The notes under the pieces: generated by a model
Databases searched by the model: none
What the model was told of the DNA's origin: nothing
Seen by the model: only the letters and a program-made list of their open reading frames with translations
Source: Myxocyprinus asiaticus
Lineage: Eukaryota; Chordata; Actinopteri; Cypriniformes; Catostomidae
DNA: 64,000 nucleotides
Direction: 5' to 3'
Assembly (NCBI RefSeq): GCF_019703515.2
Contig: NC_059347.1
Coordinates: 23,740,501 to 23,804,500, forward strand
Translations under genes and position numbers: made by a program
Shown here: positions 1-12,659 of the stretch, piece after piece
Layout of the letters: each line of letters opens with the position of its first letter
Position numbering within the stretch: position 1 is the stretch's first letter

Positions 1-64
1 AAGTCATACGGTTTGTAACAACATGAGGGTAAGTACATGACAGAATTGGATATTTTGGATGAAA
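1..64. repeat. Right arm of a fold-back MITE, cut by the window edge and by a Tc1 insertion
   Basis: The text 'acatgagggtaagt' followed by 'catgacagaatt' matches the right arm of the fold-back MITE seen complete at 18660-18945 (there 'acatgagagttagtaaat' and 'catgacagaatttt'). The left part lies outside the window. The arm stops where the Tc1 element begins at 67, so the transposon probably landed near the MITE end. The family resembles the short inverted-repeat elements abundant in cyprinids (Angel-like); the name is from memory and tentative. Confidence 0.6.
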
Positions 65-66
65 TA

Positions 67-1683
67 CAGTGCACCCGGAAAGTATTCACAGCGCTTCAGT
101 TTTTCCACATTTTGTTATGTTACAGCCTTATTCCAAAATGGATTAAATTAATTATTTTCCTCAAAATTCTACAAACAATACCCCACAATGACAACGTGAA
201 AGAAGTTTGTTTGAAATCTTTGCAAATTTATTACAAAGAAAAAAGAAAAAAAAAAAATCATATGTACATAAGTATTCACAGCCTTTTCTCAATACTTTGT
301 TGAAGCACCTTTGGCACCAATTACAGCCTCAAGTCTATTTGAGTATGATGCTACAAGCTTGGCACACCTATTTTTGGGTAGTTTCTCCCATTCTTCTTTG
401 CAGGACCTCTCAAGCTCCATCAGGTTGGATGGGGAGCGTCGGTGCACAGCCATTTTCAGATCTCTCCAGAGATGTTCAATCGGGTTCAAGTCTGGGCTCT
501 GGCTGGGCCACTCAAGGACATTCAGAGTTGTCCCGGAGCCACTCCTTTGTTATCTTGGCTGTGTGCTTAGGGTCGTTGTCCTGTTGGAAGATGAACCTTC
601 ACCCCAGTCTGAGGTCCAGAGCGCTCTGGAGCAGGTTTTCATCAAGGATGTCTCTGTACATTGCTGCATTCATCTTTCCCTCTATCCTGACTAGTCTCCC
701 AGTTCCTGCCACTGAAAAACATCCCCACAGCATGATGCTGCCACCACCATGCTTCACTGTAGGGATGGTATTGGCCAGGTGATGAGCGGTGCCTGGTTTC
801 CTCCAGACATGACGCTTGCCATTCAGGCCAAAGAGTTCAATCTTTGTTTCTCATGATCTGAGAGTCCTTCAGGTGCCTTTTGGCAAACTCCAGGTGGGCT
901 GTCATGTGCCTTTACTGAAGAGTTGCTTCTGTCTGGCCACTCTACCATACAGGCCTGATTGGTAGAGTGCTGCAGAGATGGTTGTTCTTCTGGAAGGTTC
1001 TCCTCTCTCCACAGAGAAATGCTGGAGCTCTGTCAGAGTGACCATCGGGTTCTTGGTCACCTCCCTGACTAAGGCCCTTCTCCCCCGATCGCTCAGTTTG
1101 GCCGGGCAGCCAGCTCTAGGAAGAGTCCTGGTGGTTCCAAACTTCTTCCATTTACAGATGTTGGAGGCCACTGTGATCATTGGGACCTTCAATGCTGCAG
1201 AAATTTTTCTGTATCCTTCCCCAGATCTGTGCCTCGATACAATCCTGTCTCGGAGGTCTACAGACAATTCCTTGGACTTCATGGCTTGGTTTGTGCTCTG
1301 ACATGCACTGTTAACTGTGGGACCTTATATAGACAGGTGTGTGCCTTTCCAAATCATGTCCAATCAACTGAATTTACCACAGGTGGACTCCAATCAAGTT
1401 GTAGAAACATCTCAAGGATGATCAGTGGAAACAGGATGCACCTGAGCTCAGTTTTGAGTGTCATGGCAAAGGCTGTGAATACTTATGTACATGTGATTTT
1501 TTTCATTTTTTATTTGTAATAAAATTGCAAAGATTTCAAACAAACTTCTTTCACGTTGTCATTGTGGGGTATTGTTTGTAGAATTTTGAGGAAAATAATT
1601 AATTTAATCCATTTTGGAATAAGGCTGTAACATAACAAAATGTGGAAAAAGTGAAGCGCTGTGAATACTTTCCGGATGCACTG
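67..1683 (-). mobile_element. Tc1/mariner transposon, complete ends, dead transposase
   Basis: The element is bounded by inverted repeats of about 220 bp. The left one (67-286) starts CAGTGCACCCGGAAAGTATT and the right one (1468-1683) ends with the matching inverse. TA dinucleotides at 65-66 and 1684-1685 fit the TA target duplication of Tc1 elements. Each inverted repeat has a related motif at its outer and inner edge (GTATTCACAGC), as in the IR/DR subgroup where the transposase binds twice per end. The transposase between the repeats is on the minus strand and is broken. The right end abuts an AT microsatellite. The ends agree well, so the copy is a moderately old full-length insertion. Confidence 0.93.
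289..1282 (-). pseudogene. Tc1-type transposase pseudogene
   Basis: The frame opens at 1282 with MKSKELSVDLRDRIVSRHRS, the start of the paired-like DNA-binding domain of Tc1 transposases. The second helix-turn-helix follows (KLSDRGRRALVREV). The frame is lost near 902. Pieces of the DDE catalytic domain continue in other frames between about 500 and 830 ([12 protein letters not shown], then [11 protein letters not shown]). The C-terminal piece, 289-489, carries [11 protein letters not shown], next to the third acidic residue of the family. The span of about 994 bp fits the usual 340 residues, so damage is by small indels and stops and not by large deletion. It cannot encode active transposase. 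Confidence 0.92.

Positions 1684-1749
<66 letters not shown>
1684..1749. repeat. (TA)n microsatellite beside the Tc1 end
   Basis: About 32 TA units follow the right end of the Tc1 element. Such tracts supply many TA targets for Tc1 insertion. Confidence 0.95.
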
Positions 1750-1753
<4 letters not shown>

Positions 1754-1786
1754 CTGTCAAAATAAAGAGATTAATACTAATTTTGA

Positions 1787-1789
<3 letters not shown>

Positions 1790-1846
<57 letters not shown>
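1790..1846. repeat. (TA)n microsatellite
   Basis: A second run of about 28 TA units, separated from the first by roughly 40 bp of unique sequence. From 1847 to 2015 nothing is recognised. Confidence 0.95.
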
Positions 1847-1849
<3 letters not shown>

Positions 1850-2015
1850 CATGACCTATCACATTAGATGAAGACTCATACTAGTCTTACTAGGTCATAC
1901 TAAGGTCATACTAGTAACCTTATAAAGCTGTTTCATTCTACATGGAGAGGGTCCCCTCATGAGGGCTGCCATGTTAGGATCACATGACCAACCGAATATT
2001 ACTCATTTAATCTCA

Positions 2016-2537
2016 GGGTACGTTTACACGACAACGATGTACTAAAAACTGAAAAGTTTTTCATTTGCGTTTTTGAAAAGTTTTGAGTACAGACGACAAC
2101 GTTGTCAAAATGATCCCCATTCACACGGATCCGCGAAAACATGCGCCTGCACACATAAGCATTATTCCACAGAGCGGTGAATACAAACAATGAAGATGGC
2201 GAAAGCATCGAGCAATTTTGTCTGGACAGACGATGATGTTGCTTTATTACTACAAGTCTTGAGCAGCACAAACACAATCCTGTAGTCTGCCATTGTAGTT
2301 TTGAATGTCTCGCGCGTTGTTTTGAAGTACTCACGCGCATACCTATAGACTGAACACGTAATACGCGTGTGCATGACGTCAGTGCATTTTTGTATGTTTA
2401 CACGGAGACGATAAAGGCATCGTTTTCAAAAACTTGCACTTTCAGACCCCAAAACGCTGTTGTCATGTAAACGAACAGCCAAAACGCATAAAACGTTTTC
2501 TGTTTTTAGTTGAAAATGTTGTTGTGTAAACGGCCCC
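2016..2537 (+). mobile_element. PIF/Harbinger-like non-autonomous element, 522 bp
   Basis: The two ends are inverted copies over about 60 bp. The left reads GGGTACGTTTACACGACAAC and the right, inverted, GGGGCCGTTTACACAACAAC. Both continue through ACTAAAAAC and a GCGTTTT block. A TCA triplet flanks each side (2013-2015 and 2538-2540), fitting the 3-bp target duplication of PIF/Harbinger elements, although TCA departs from the usual TWA. Inside lies the start of a Myb/SANT-like frame (see 2190-2285), the accessory protein typical of this superfamily. No transposase gene is present. Confidence 0.72.
2190..2285 (+). pseudogene. N-terminal fragment of a Harbinger Myb/SANT-like protein
   Basis: A 31-codon frame starts at an ATG and reads MKMAKASSNFVWTDDDVALL before a stop at 2283-2285. 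The pattern F-V-W-T-D-D-[DE]-V-x-L-L-L is the opening of the trihelix/Myb-like domain of the DNA-binding partner encoded by Harbinger transposons. The rest of the domain is absent. It is probably a relic kept by an internally deleted copy. The family assignment rests on about 15 residues. Confidence 0.5.
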
Positions 2538-2540
2538 TCA

Positions 2541-4998
2541 GTGACCGCCCTGTTATTGGACACTTTCATTTATGGATTAAATTAATCATGCCTGACTGTG
2601 AGTGGTAAATTTCTACGATGGCATTGGTAACTGAAAACTATTGATTTTGAATGATGCTGCATCCATGTCACTAGGTGTCAGTGTAAGTCTAATTTGACAT
2701 ACAGTCCAAAAAAATAATACAAATAAATAAAATAGTGCACCTTTAAGAATGTTTATATATATTTTACTTGAAAACAAGACATAAATACTCAGCAAGAAAA
2801 TTATTGAAAGATTTATTTATTTATTTATTTTTATTTTTTTGTGAAATCAAATTAAACACATTTCTGGAGTGTATCTCCTCAGTGTGTACATCAGTCAGAG
2901 AATGTCAGCATGTGGAAATTCATTGCATTTATTCATATTTTATATCTGGGGTCACAGAGAGCCTAAACATAAGTGACGTAACATTTTTCATGGAGGACTG
3001 TTGACATGTTGTTTATTAATTTGTTTTCATAAGATTAAAATAAGCCATGATGTATTAACCTGACACTTTCATGTTAAGTATTTTTTTTTGTCAAGCTATT
3101 AAAAAGACTTCTCTCAGACCCCAAACAGATCATGAAGGTTAAAATCCTATCGACCAGCTCTGAAATACCCAATATCAAATTTCACAGTATACACTACAGT
3201 CTCTAAAGGTGTTTTAACCTTCTCCAGCAATACAGCCAGATCTTGAAACAAGGTGCTGAGGTCAGGCCTTTTAATAGAAAGCAGAAATTCATCCTACTGT
3301 CCTGCTTGGCCTCTGTCTGCTCCTTTGCTCTCATTTTGCCGTTCGTTGCGTTAATTTAGTGACTCACGGTTCTTGCCCATGTCAGCAAGCTGAACTGAAT
3401 GGCCAAATGTCACGGCACTACAATTGCAGCAGAGGACTTGTCAGCCATCTTGTATCAGTACATGGCAGCTGCACAGGAAGATAATAGATTAATTTCAAGA
3501 GTGTCAGAGCCCTACAGGACAATTTAGCTTTTCTGAACTTTTTCCAATTTTCCTAGCTGAGGGGTGGGGCAGTGAGAGCGGCAAATGGGGTGAAATGGTT
3601 TCATTCACAGCCACCGGACATATACGACAAGGACAAGCCATTTTGACCTAATTACTGACAGAGTGGTATAGGGATACCTCATTGCTGCCTCAGCGGCTGG
3701 CCAGTCCTCGATACAACAACACAAAAATTCCTCCACATCAAGGAGAATTGGATTTGGTTTTAGAGGGGCTATCTCTCACTTCTTTATTCATTATTGTACA
3801 GACCAAAAATAACTCTGAATCTAAAGTAATAAGTTGTAGGCTTCATGAGATAAAGCCCAGATTAGAATTATGAGAGCTGAACATCTCTGGTCTCCACTGG
3901 AATGTGCTAAGGACATAGCCAAGCAATTAAGAATCTGCATTTTACAGACCCCATAGAATCAACTTATTAAAAATAGCAGAGCAAAGCAAGACAGATCTTC
4001 ACTGCAAGTCATCGCTCTGTAGCAATAATGCAGGAATTCAAAAGCACATGCCTTGTGCAGTGCTTTTTTCTATTCACTCTGGTCGAGAGCAATTAGTTGC
4101 TTTGGGCTACGGCAGAGACGTCTTCCAAGCATAGTTTCTATTGCGATGATGCAGCAGAAGACCTTGGAATTCATGCCCAGGCATTTCTCAGGGTACGGAA
4201 TGCGTCCACACCACATGTCATCTACAATTCAGTAGAATCTTGTTCCCCTTATGGGGACTTGGAATGTGACAGACTCTTAAGATTTTAAAGACTTTCAAAC
4301 AACAAAGGAGAAAAGAACAAAGAGACCATTGACCATTGACTGGATTGAGACGTAGGAGAAAACACAGCATTATTATGTGACAACAGAGTCTATCTGCTGT
4401 TTCTCAAGATTACACACATGGCCAGCATTACACATCTCACCAAACGCGTTACTGTCATTCTTCAACTCCCACTGTGGGATGCCACCCTGGATGGAGCCAT
4501 TTGCATGTGTGATGTCATCACACCGTGTAAGGGATTGGAACTGTCGTTCCAGCAATGTTCTCTGAGCGCTGCCCAGAGGCCATGTATTTATCATGGCAGA
4601 ACAAAGTAAGACGTGGTTTGAGTGCTGAAACCTGATGCTAATGTTTTGGAGGGCTTTTCAGATTTCCCCATACTCCAGTGTTCAGTAAATTAGGTGAGAA
4701 TAAAGATGATTCAACGAATCGCGGATGCAGAATGTCAAATATTGCTCATCTGGTTGGTTTGACTTTTATGACCTTCCTTGACATGCCTTCGATGGGTGAT
4801 CTTGAAGGAGTTGGTGTTTGCTTCATAGTGCTGCTTTCCCATGTTTGCCTGTGAATGTTAACTAGCTGGTCAGGGTCCTGTCTTAGAAGAGCCAGAGCCT
4901 TCACGAAGGGGCACCCTGTAATTGACACAGTCAGGAGGCAACAGAAAGTGCAAAACAAAAGTGTATTCAAGGCCAAATCCTCTTATAGACTTGCAACA
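2541..4998. other. Unannotated A+T-rich sequence
   Basis: No open frame here has recognisable homology or consistent splice signals. A short (TTTA)n tract lies near 2811-2830. The short frames near 4053-4610 occur on both strands over the same bases and look like chance. Confidence 0.6.
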
Positions 4999-5070
4999 CC
5001 CCCCCCCCCCCCCAAAAAATGAAAAAAGGAGGGAAAAGAAAGAATAAGGAGGAGAGGAAAGAGGAGAAAG
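4999..5070. repeat. Poly-C tract followed by a purine-rich stretch
   Basis: Fifteen consecutive C bases (4999-5013) are followed by A-rich and then GA-rich sequence. This is low-complexity DNA. Confidence 0.9.
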
Positions 5071-5612
5071 ATAAGTGTAAAAGGTCTGAATGAATGGCCT
5101 ACCACCATTAAGTAATGAACAGTGCCTAATGGGTGACTGTCTGTGAAGTTTGGTGCTTTAATTTTATTGGTGTCAAGCATTTTTTTCTCCTGTTACTAAC
5201 CCCTTAAGCCATAAACACAGTCCAGTCTTTTGTATTCCATATATGAGTTCTCAGGTCAATTTCCCACCTAACAGGGAACCTTCCAACAACTTTGGCTAAT
5301 GGAACATCGATGTTATAAATATTCGATACTCTTCAAAATTGTTAGTGCAAAATTGTTGTAAACCAGGAGTTTTCAAACAAGGGTTTAGAGATCTCCAGGG
5401 GAGCTGCAAGCAGGTACTAGGGTGTCCACAGAAAATTTGATAGAAGACAGAAAAGTATCCTGCAATTGTTACCATAAGAAGCTATTTCTACCTGACCCCT
5501 AAAAATTCACTTTAATGGTGGAACCTAATGAAGATTCAGTGATGTTGAATACTATTTTTGACATTAGTCAAACCAGCCATTTTTTTTTTCAGTGTAGTTT
5601 TAAACAATAAGA

Positions 5613-5656
<44 letters not shown>
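5613..5656. repeat. (AAT)n microsatellite
   Basis: About 14 AAT units. Confidence 0.95.
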
Positions 5657-5658
<2 letters not shown>

Positions 5659-6216
5659 CTGCATATAGTTAAGAAATATAACTCCTCTACATTACTATAG
5701 CAATGTGTATATTATGTCACACTGAGGATAAATTGTCTTTATACATAAAAATATATAGTATAACTGTCTTTATATTTTAGGAAGGGGCCCTGGCAAGGGG
5801 ATCATCATATCTGGGATCCTTGACATCAAAAACTTTGAAAAATTTTGCATAAAATGTTTGTATGTCCTTTGGATATTTTTATACTTTTTTTTTTTTTTTT
5901 TTTTTTTTCTGAGAGTGAAAACTGATAAAGAAGTTGGCCAATTTTCTGCAAGTTTTCACATTTTCTGGAATGTTATGCAACCTAAATGCCGTTCTACTCA
6001 CATTAAATAAAAAAAACATTTTTATGTTCCTACAGCCACAATATGACATTTGGAAAATGTTTCAAGAACATAAATTTGTTGCTAGACTGTTCCATCAAAA
6101 ATGAAAGCAGGCTGAACTCTTGCTCCTGAACTGCACAATTTCTCAGGCAGTTGCTCTGTTTTTGTATGAAACTTAAACTTGCAACTGCAAATAACACCCT
6201 GACCTATGTAGCATGT

Positions 6217-6217
6217 A

Positions 6218-6261
<44 letters not shown>
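6217..6261. repeat. (AAT)n microsatellite
   Basis: About 15 AAT units, the second such tract within 600 bp. Confidence 0.95.
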
Positions 6262-6262
<1 letters not shown>

Positions 6263-6863
6263 CTAAACTACTATCATAAATGTGAGCAAATGTGAAATTA
6301 TCTCCATAATTTTGACCGGCACGGTCATTTTCCATCCTCTACCCCCTCATGAATTCATGCTTGTCACATAATTCGCCTCCATCACCTGAAGATGTGAGGC
6401 TTGCTTGCCTGCAGCCCAGCGCAGCCGTTATTGTTCCTTAACAGCCCATAAATCCGCATGGAGATGTTTGCTAAAAGCGGAATCTGGGTCAAAGGTCACC
6501 CTTGCTATCCTTTGGCCCCCTCTCACCAGATGGCATCTCTAAATTTCCCAGGCTGTCATGAAGCAGCCAATGGCTGACCCACCTCTACAGCTCCCGGGTA
6601 CTCTGATTCCATTGTGCTCTGCAGCCTAAACAAAGATTCCTCTCCTTTTCTGGCACTAGGGGATTCAACTAAGTGTAAACAGGAAGGAAAACCTAAATAC
6701 AGTAAATGGCATTTCAGAGGGAAGAGCAATTTTAAGACTTTATCAGTGTTATATGAGAAAAACATGTCTCAAGACTATCATACACATGTAAACACTGTAT
6801 TGTAGGATTTGGAATTAGTATACTCTATTTTATATTTTCTAATTTGTATTTGACTGTTTAATG

Positions 6864-7055
6864 CCAGGCTTTTCTTGTAAATTAAAGTATGTTCTTATAG
6901 CTGACTGGTTTAATTAAAATAAAACGCTTGCCCATAGAATAGACTATTTGATTTTTTACTAAGTACTTTACTCTGTAATTCCAGGCTGTTCTTGTAAATT
7001 AGACAATATTCTTATAGCCGGCTGGTTAATTAAAATAAAACATTTGCCCAATGCG
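6864..7055. repeat. Diverged tandem duplication, period about 117 bp
   Basis: The block starting CCAGGCTTTTCTTGTAAATT at 6864 recurs at 6981 as CCAGGCTGTTCTTGTAAATT. The match continues through GTTCTTATAG, CTGGTT, AATTAAAATAAAAC and TTGCCCA in both copies. The two copies differ at scattered bases, so the duplication is not recent. Confidence 0.85.
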
Positions 7056-8473
7056 ATGACATACTTAGCTAAATATATTTTTAAAAATATCTGCTTAATT
7101 TCTAATACTTTTAGTGCAAAATGAGGCAATTTTATTGCAATAAAGAGTTATTAATTGTGAGCATAATGCCTTAATCTATGCAAATTGCCTTATAAATATT
7201 GGTGTGACTTCCTCCTACTCTATGTAAATATAAAACATTAGGGGTGTAATCTCTTTTTGAACCATGACGGTAACTGTAGATATTTACCAAATTAATAAGT
7301 ATGTGCCTGTTTCAGTAGAGTATCATGCAAATACGTAAATTACTCAAAATATGCCATGCTCTTGCATATGCAAAGAACAACGCAGTCAAATCATTAGTTA
7401 TTATTCCCAGATAAGTTTTACTTGTTTGTTAAAGTGATTTTTCTTCTGAAATGTTGACATACTGTAGCTATATGCATACAGATTAATGATAAAGCCCTCC
7501 ATGTGCACTCATATTTAGTTGTTGATCTGCAACACAGTGGTTTGAGTATTAAGACACAAAAACACATATACTTATCGGTAAACTCTATTATCATCCATGA
7601 CTGTATACTGTATATATTACTGCTTTATGCTCGCTTGATTCGATGCATACTGGAATAAAGAACTCGGCATAAATGCCTACTTTCTGTAATGTGGTATTTT
7701 CTCTGTATGATTAACTCACTCGAAAAGCAGCTTTTCCAGCTCTAATGCCAAGACAGACTGTTTTACATTTCTAATTTGTCATTTCAAAAGAAGTAATAGC
7801 CTGAATTGCCTACTCTAGGCTAAGCTCCTTATGCTCACTTATACATTTTAAAGATTTTGTAAGACTGAACTTAACATCCCAGGTATATGAGGTCTGCTCC
7901 TCATGTCAGTTAAAACCTAATGTAAACAAAGCATGTAGAGTCCACAGGCTTCCAAAACCTTCACTTCATGAGGGGTCAGAGTTTTCTTTCAGATTTAGAT
8001 CAGGTTTCCCCCAAGCGAACATCCTTGTGGGAGATAGCAAAAGAGAAACTGGACCAATTGTAGTCTGGTTTTCTACAGGTTTGTGATCCCAATGCTGCAG
8101 TCCTGAGGTGAAATACTGATTTGTGAACTTGTCAGGGGCAGCTGGAATGACTGAAATGCGACGGCGGCTAAGTGTGTCACCGTGGCTATGGTGAGGCCAT
8201 GTTGCTCGGCAGGACAGCCCACTCTCCTGTTTGCGCCAGAACCTCGCTCCTGAAACCAGGACAAGCCCCCAGTGAACAACAGAAAGCAACCATCATGAGA
8301 AGGAAAGAGGAAATGGAAAGAGGGTGGATTTGAAATATAAAAATGAGAGAGAAAAGGGAAGAAGTAGCTTAGAATCTAACACTACAAAACAGTGATTTTT
8401 TTCCTGCTTACATTTTTGTTCTTTTCTCTGAAAACATGGAAGCTTGTGATGCATTTAAAGACCAGGAATCATG

Positions 8474-8550
8474 TAAAGGGATGAATTCTCCAAGATATGA
8501 AAATTCTGTCATCACTTATCCTCATGTTGTTCCAAACCTGCAAGGCCCAT
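8474..8550. repeat. Left arm of the fold-back MITE, fragment
   Basis: 'atgaaaattctgtcatcac' followed by 'ctcatgttgttccaaac' matches the left arm of the copy at 18660-18945. No right arm is seen nearby. Confidence 0.7.
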
Positions 8551-11500
8551 GATTACAAAACCAGCATTTCATAGACCATAACCAAGAGCTTCAAGATGGT
8601 TTTGTTTCATAACTCTGTAACCTACTGACACCCCATCAATGTGCTTAAAGAACCGGTGATGGCTCAAAACCTGAAAACATTCCACAAAGCCATTGAAATA
8701 CTAGTCTGGCATTAGTTAGGACACAGAGGCACACATTTTTAACAGCACTTAAAGACCCAGTGAAATCAAATGAAAGTTTTGATGCTTTAAGTCCATACAC
8801 ATTAGCTTTAAGGCTGTCTATATGTGAGTGTACTTCTAAACATTGACAAAATTAGTTTTCAGAAGGTATAAGCATTTAAAATCTGTAGTCTCTCTCTTCC
8901 AGCTAAAATCACCCAGAAAAATGTATGACTCAAAATGTACTGCATTAATTTTGACCAATCAAACTGACTTTGACAAATCAAATCTAACTGCCGCTGATCA
9001 TGGCTTCTTAGGGCACTTCGAAGGGTGCACAATCCATGCTGTAGTGTCGTTGCAAACTGCTGAAGCTCTCACAGTGGAGGGTAATTGTCTTTGAAGGGTA
9101 TAGGGCATAGGGCTGATTACTGCTGAATGGGACATGCCAACCCTAGATTTGGACACTAGGAAACACACTGGAGTTTCTTCATATGTTTAATGCAGTCGTT
9201 TTTCTGAGGTTTCTTGGGACGTACAGTGCGAGTGTTCTTTTGATTATTTATGTTTAGTGTTCGTGATTTAAAACATGGATATATTTCAATGTTTTACTTG
9301 CTTGTTTCTCATTTGTCTGCACTGACATGCACAACGGCTCAAGCCTCATCGTTAGCAAAAAAGTTTGTAGGCTGGTTTTGTAGAGATAGATCAGTTTGGC
9401 CCTCAAGTCAGTGGAAAAGTGGTCAGACTTTGGCAGATTGCTTTTGGCAGACACCAGCTCTCTCTGGCATGGGAAGCATCAGGTGTGTGTGTGTGTGATG
9501 TAAACTAAAGCTTATTGGGTGTTTTTCAAAAAGGCACGGGCTGTTCGTCAAGTCCCGTGCCAACTTCATATTTCAGTAGGAAATATGTCATCTGGCTAAA
9601 GAAAACTGAATTCTTCAAGGCACTTCAGGGGGACTTTAATTCTTTCTTTTGAGACAATAGCAAGTACCAACAGACAAAAAAAAATAAAAAAATAAATCAG
9701 AAATAGGTAAAATATGCTGATTCTGAGGTAATTTCCATTGGGAGTGAGGGGGCACATGGTTTTTAATTACATTTTCATGTGAAAATGTGCACTTTTACAA
9801 TTTTTCAAAAGAGTCGTTCCATTGCATCTGAATACTCAAAGTTTAAGGCCTTTCCATTGCAAAGACATTGCATAAAGCAGTCTTACATGAGCATACTTTG
9901 GCATTGGGCAAATGTTTGGAAAATGTTTAAACTAAGACAGTGACATTGAGTTTCCATTAGATCTAGGCAGCAAAAACAAGCATTGGTATTCTCTCAGTTC
10001 TGGCAAAAGAACTACGCAGAGAAAGCGAGTTATTTGATCGAGTGCGGTGAAATAAAGACATCAAAATTTGTGACTGATGACTTTTATTGGCAGAGCAAAA
10101 AAATCTGAGGGTCAAACACTGAGATGCAGCTTGAAGGTTTAAACAGAGCTGGCCTTGCTGTTTTGTAAAATTTATTTTGAAGTCTTAAGGCCAAGGTTGT
10201 AGACACATACTCTAAACAGAACTCTGATATCAACTCAACACCACACCACGCTAGCATATCCCCCAGATTCAAAACAAATAAACCAAGGATGACATTTCAA
10301 GTAGTTTTCTGGTAGTATGTGTACCATTTATAAACACTTGGGATGTGTTGAGGTCTGATGTTGAAGAATTTGGAGACCCCAGAACTAAATCAATATCTTG
10401 GCCATGGAAGTGAGATGTGCTGCCAAATGAATTGGCACAAACAATATGTCTCATTCAGAGAGAGAGAATGAAGAGACAAATTGTCTTTTTTAGGAGGTTT
10501 GCTTTGACCGTTTGGGACTGTCCACACACTGCTGTCTGGTTAGCCAGTTTACAGTGCAATGGCTGCACTGTATGAATACAACTCAATGGCATTTGATGTG
10601 GCTGTGGCATTCGTAATGTTAAGACAATTGACATTTTTTAATTTGAATTTGGATACCAATGTTAGTGAAATAATATTTTGATTTATAGGGGCAACTGGCA
10701 TTCAGAAGAAGCTCATTTATTTTTTGCAGCATATAGGAACAGAAAAAGAAGACGGAAATTACACTGACACACATAAGGATGGAGAAAAATGTAAACAGAA
10801 GAAAAAAAGATGCATATGCCACTCTTAGGCCGTGGGTATAGAGTGCTGTGTGAAAAGGGCTCCAGCCTTTGGCTCTCTGTACATTTTAACACACCATAAA
10901 TCATTCTCCTAGCCGTCCCATGTATTCCGTGAATGATATATTTTATTTACACTACAGAGGAAAACACACATGGTCGTTATTAATCATCTCCCACCTTTAA
11001 TAATGATTCAACTTCCACTCATTCATCACACAAATTCTAAGCTGGGCTTAAAAGAATAAAAAAAGAGGAAAAAAGACAGATGAAAGAAAACAAACAGCGC
11101 TGGCTAACAAGCAAGCTTTTTCAGAGGTTAAGGAACAAAGGGACTAATAGCGGCATTTTCCTACAGTGAATACAGTGACAATAAAATATAGTCTGTTTAT
11201 CACATGCCTCAATCTTTCATTTGGATAAATACCTGCACATGATTGACAACAAAATAACCTTATGTTTTAGTGCAAGGTAAACATTAGCAATAAGCTATTT
11301 AGTACGTCAGTCCCCTTGTTTTCTCTCAAAAGTCACTTACGATGAGGTACAGACAAGGGATCAAGGTTTCAGTAGGTTAGCATGGCCCCGTTTGCATAAC
11401 TACAGTAAACCATCAGACCCCATTCAAAATGAGCTGTGTATTCTGACGATTTTAATTTATTTTTTTATTAGAAGTATTTTAATAGAAGCAGCAGATATAT

Positions 11501-12000
11501 TCTATAGCATGTCTTTCATTATAGTAGTAGATGTTTAACAAGTGACCAAATCTGTTTTGGAAGGGTTTAAAATATTTGAAATTGATTTGTCTACTGCTTG
11601 TCACAGCTAGCTCAGACTGAAGGTCTTGAAACGGTTTTCATGGTGTCATTTTCCTTTAGCTCCAGAGTGATTAGTCACATGGCATTTACAACTCATGTGA
11701 CTGGCTCAAAAACTTATGCACTTCCCATGAGAAAAGATGGGAAATTTCAAATGCTAACGATAGCTTTCTCCAGATATTATAGACCTTTAACACAGACAAA
11801 CACACTTCTCTTGATGTGTGCCACAGATATCTATTGGGTTTCGCTCTGTGGCTGCATTAGTGTCAAAATTCGTTAAAAGTGCAGTAGCAGTTATCCCACC
11901 ACCTCCTCATAAAACTGAGGAAAAGACAGACTTCAGTGAACATGAGCCATGCTGAGTCACTATGCTATGCTAGCACTGAGAACTTATGTCAGACGGAGTC
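8551..12000. other. Unannotated sequence
   Basis: Nothing recognisable in about 3.4 kb except a short GT tract near 9482-9498. The open frames are short, unsupported and without a recognised domain. Confidence 0.55.
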
Positions 12001-12004
12001 TTAC

Positions 12005-12470
12005 TGTAGCGAGGACACCGAGGCAGGAGTGTTAAGATCCATATGCAGTTTTAATAACAGTATAAATAGTAAAACAATAAACAAAACAAAAAAGGCAGGC
12101 AGTGGTTTGGTATACAGGCAGACAGTCCAGGAAGGCCAACCAAGTAAATCCAGTAGTCAGAAGGGTAATCCAGTAAACAGGCAATACATCCACAAAACTC
12201 ACAAGCAGGCTAGGAAATACAAGAAACAGGCAGAAGTCAAAACACAGGGAAAACAGGATGGTTAAATAACACTCAGAAATGTTGACAAGGCAAACAAGAG
12301 AAAACAGGGAACTTAAATAACCAGAGTTAATGTGAAACAAGTGTGAGAGTAATCAGTCTGAGCGGAGGATTATGGGAAATGTAGTTCGTGAGATGTTAAT
12401 ACTCAGGGGATGGTGACCTCTGGCGGCATACAGGAGAGGTAGCAGGTACCGCAGGTGTAACACTTACATG
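12005..12470. repeat. Probable dispersed repeat, class uncertain
   Basis: This stretch holds multiple CAGGCAG and CCAGTA words, a 'gcagttttaataacag' segment, and a run ending near 'gattatgggaaatgtagttcg'. The style matches dispersed teleost repeats often found as non-autonomous or LTR-like copies. Terminal repeats and a target duplication were not found, so the class stays open. The open frames on both strands are a product of low complexity. Confidence 0.4.
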
Positions 12471-12659
12471 TCTGTTCAGTCAGCATTGATTTCTCCTGTT
12501 ATTAGAGATTTAGCCACATATCTGTCTCGCCGCAGACATTGTAAACTACATGTAACAGTACAGTCTATGGGGATATAGTGTCTGAATCAGTTTGTGTATC
12601 AAATACACACTTTAGGGAAGTGACTCTAATTAAAATAATAAATACAAATAAATTAAATT

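Larger units (their letters stand above)
5071..8473. other. Mostly unannotated sequence with microsatellites
   Basis: Apart from the AAT tracts, a T tract near 5885-5908 and the tandem duplication at 6864-7055, nothing is recognised. The part at 6300-6560 is less A+T-rich than its surroundings and could be a conserved non-coding element, but this cannot be judged from one sequence. Confidence 0.5.

Noticed and set aside
207..782. Plus-strand open frame of 191 codons
   Set aside because: It is the antisense of the Tc1 transposase and has no recognised domain.
1599..1862. Open frames of repeated Tyr-Ile
   Set aside because: Translations of the TA microsatellites.
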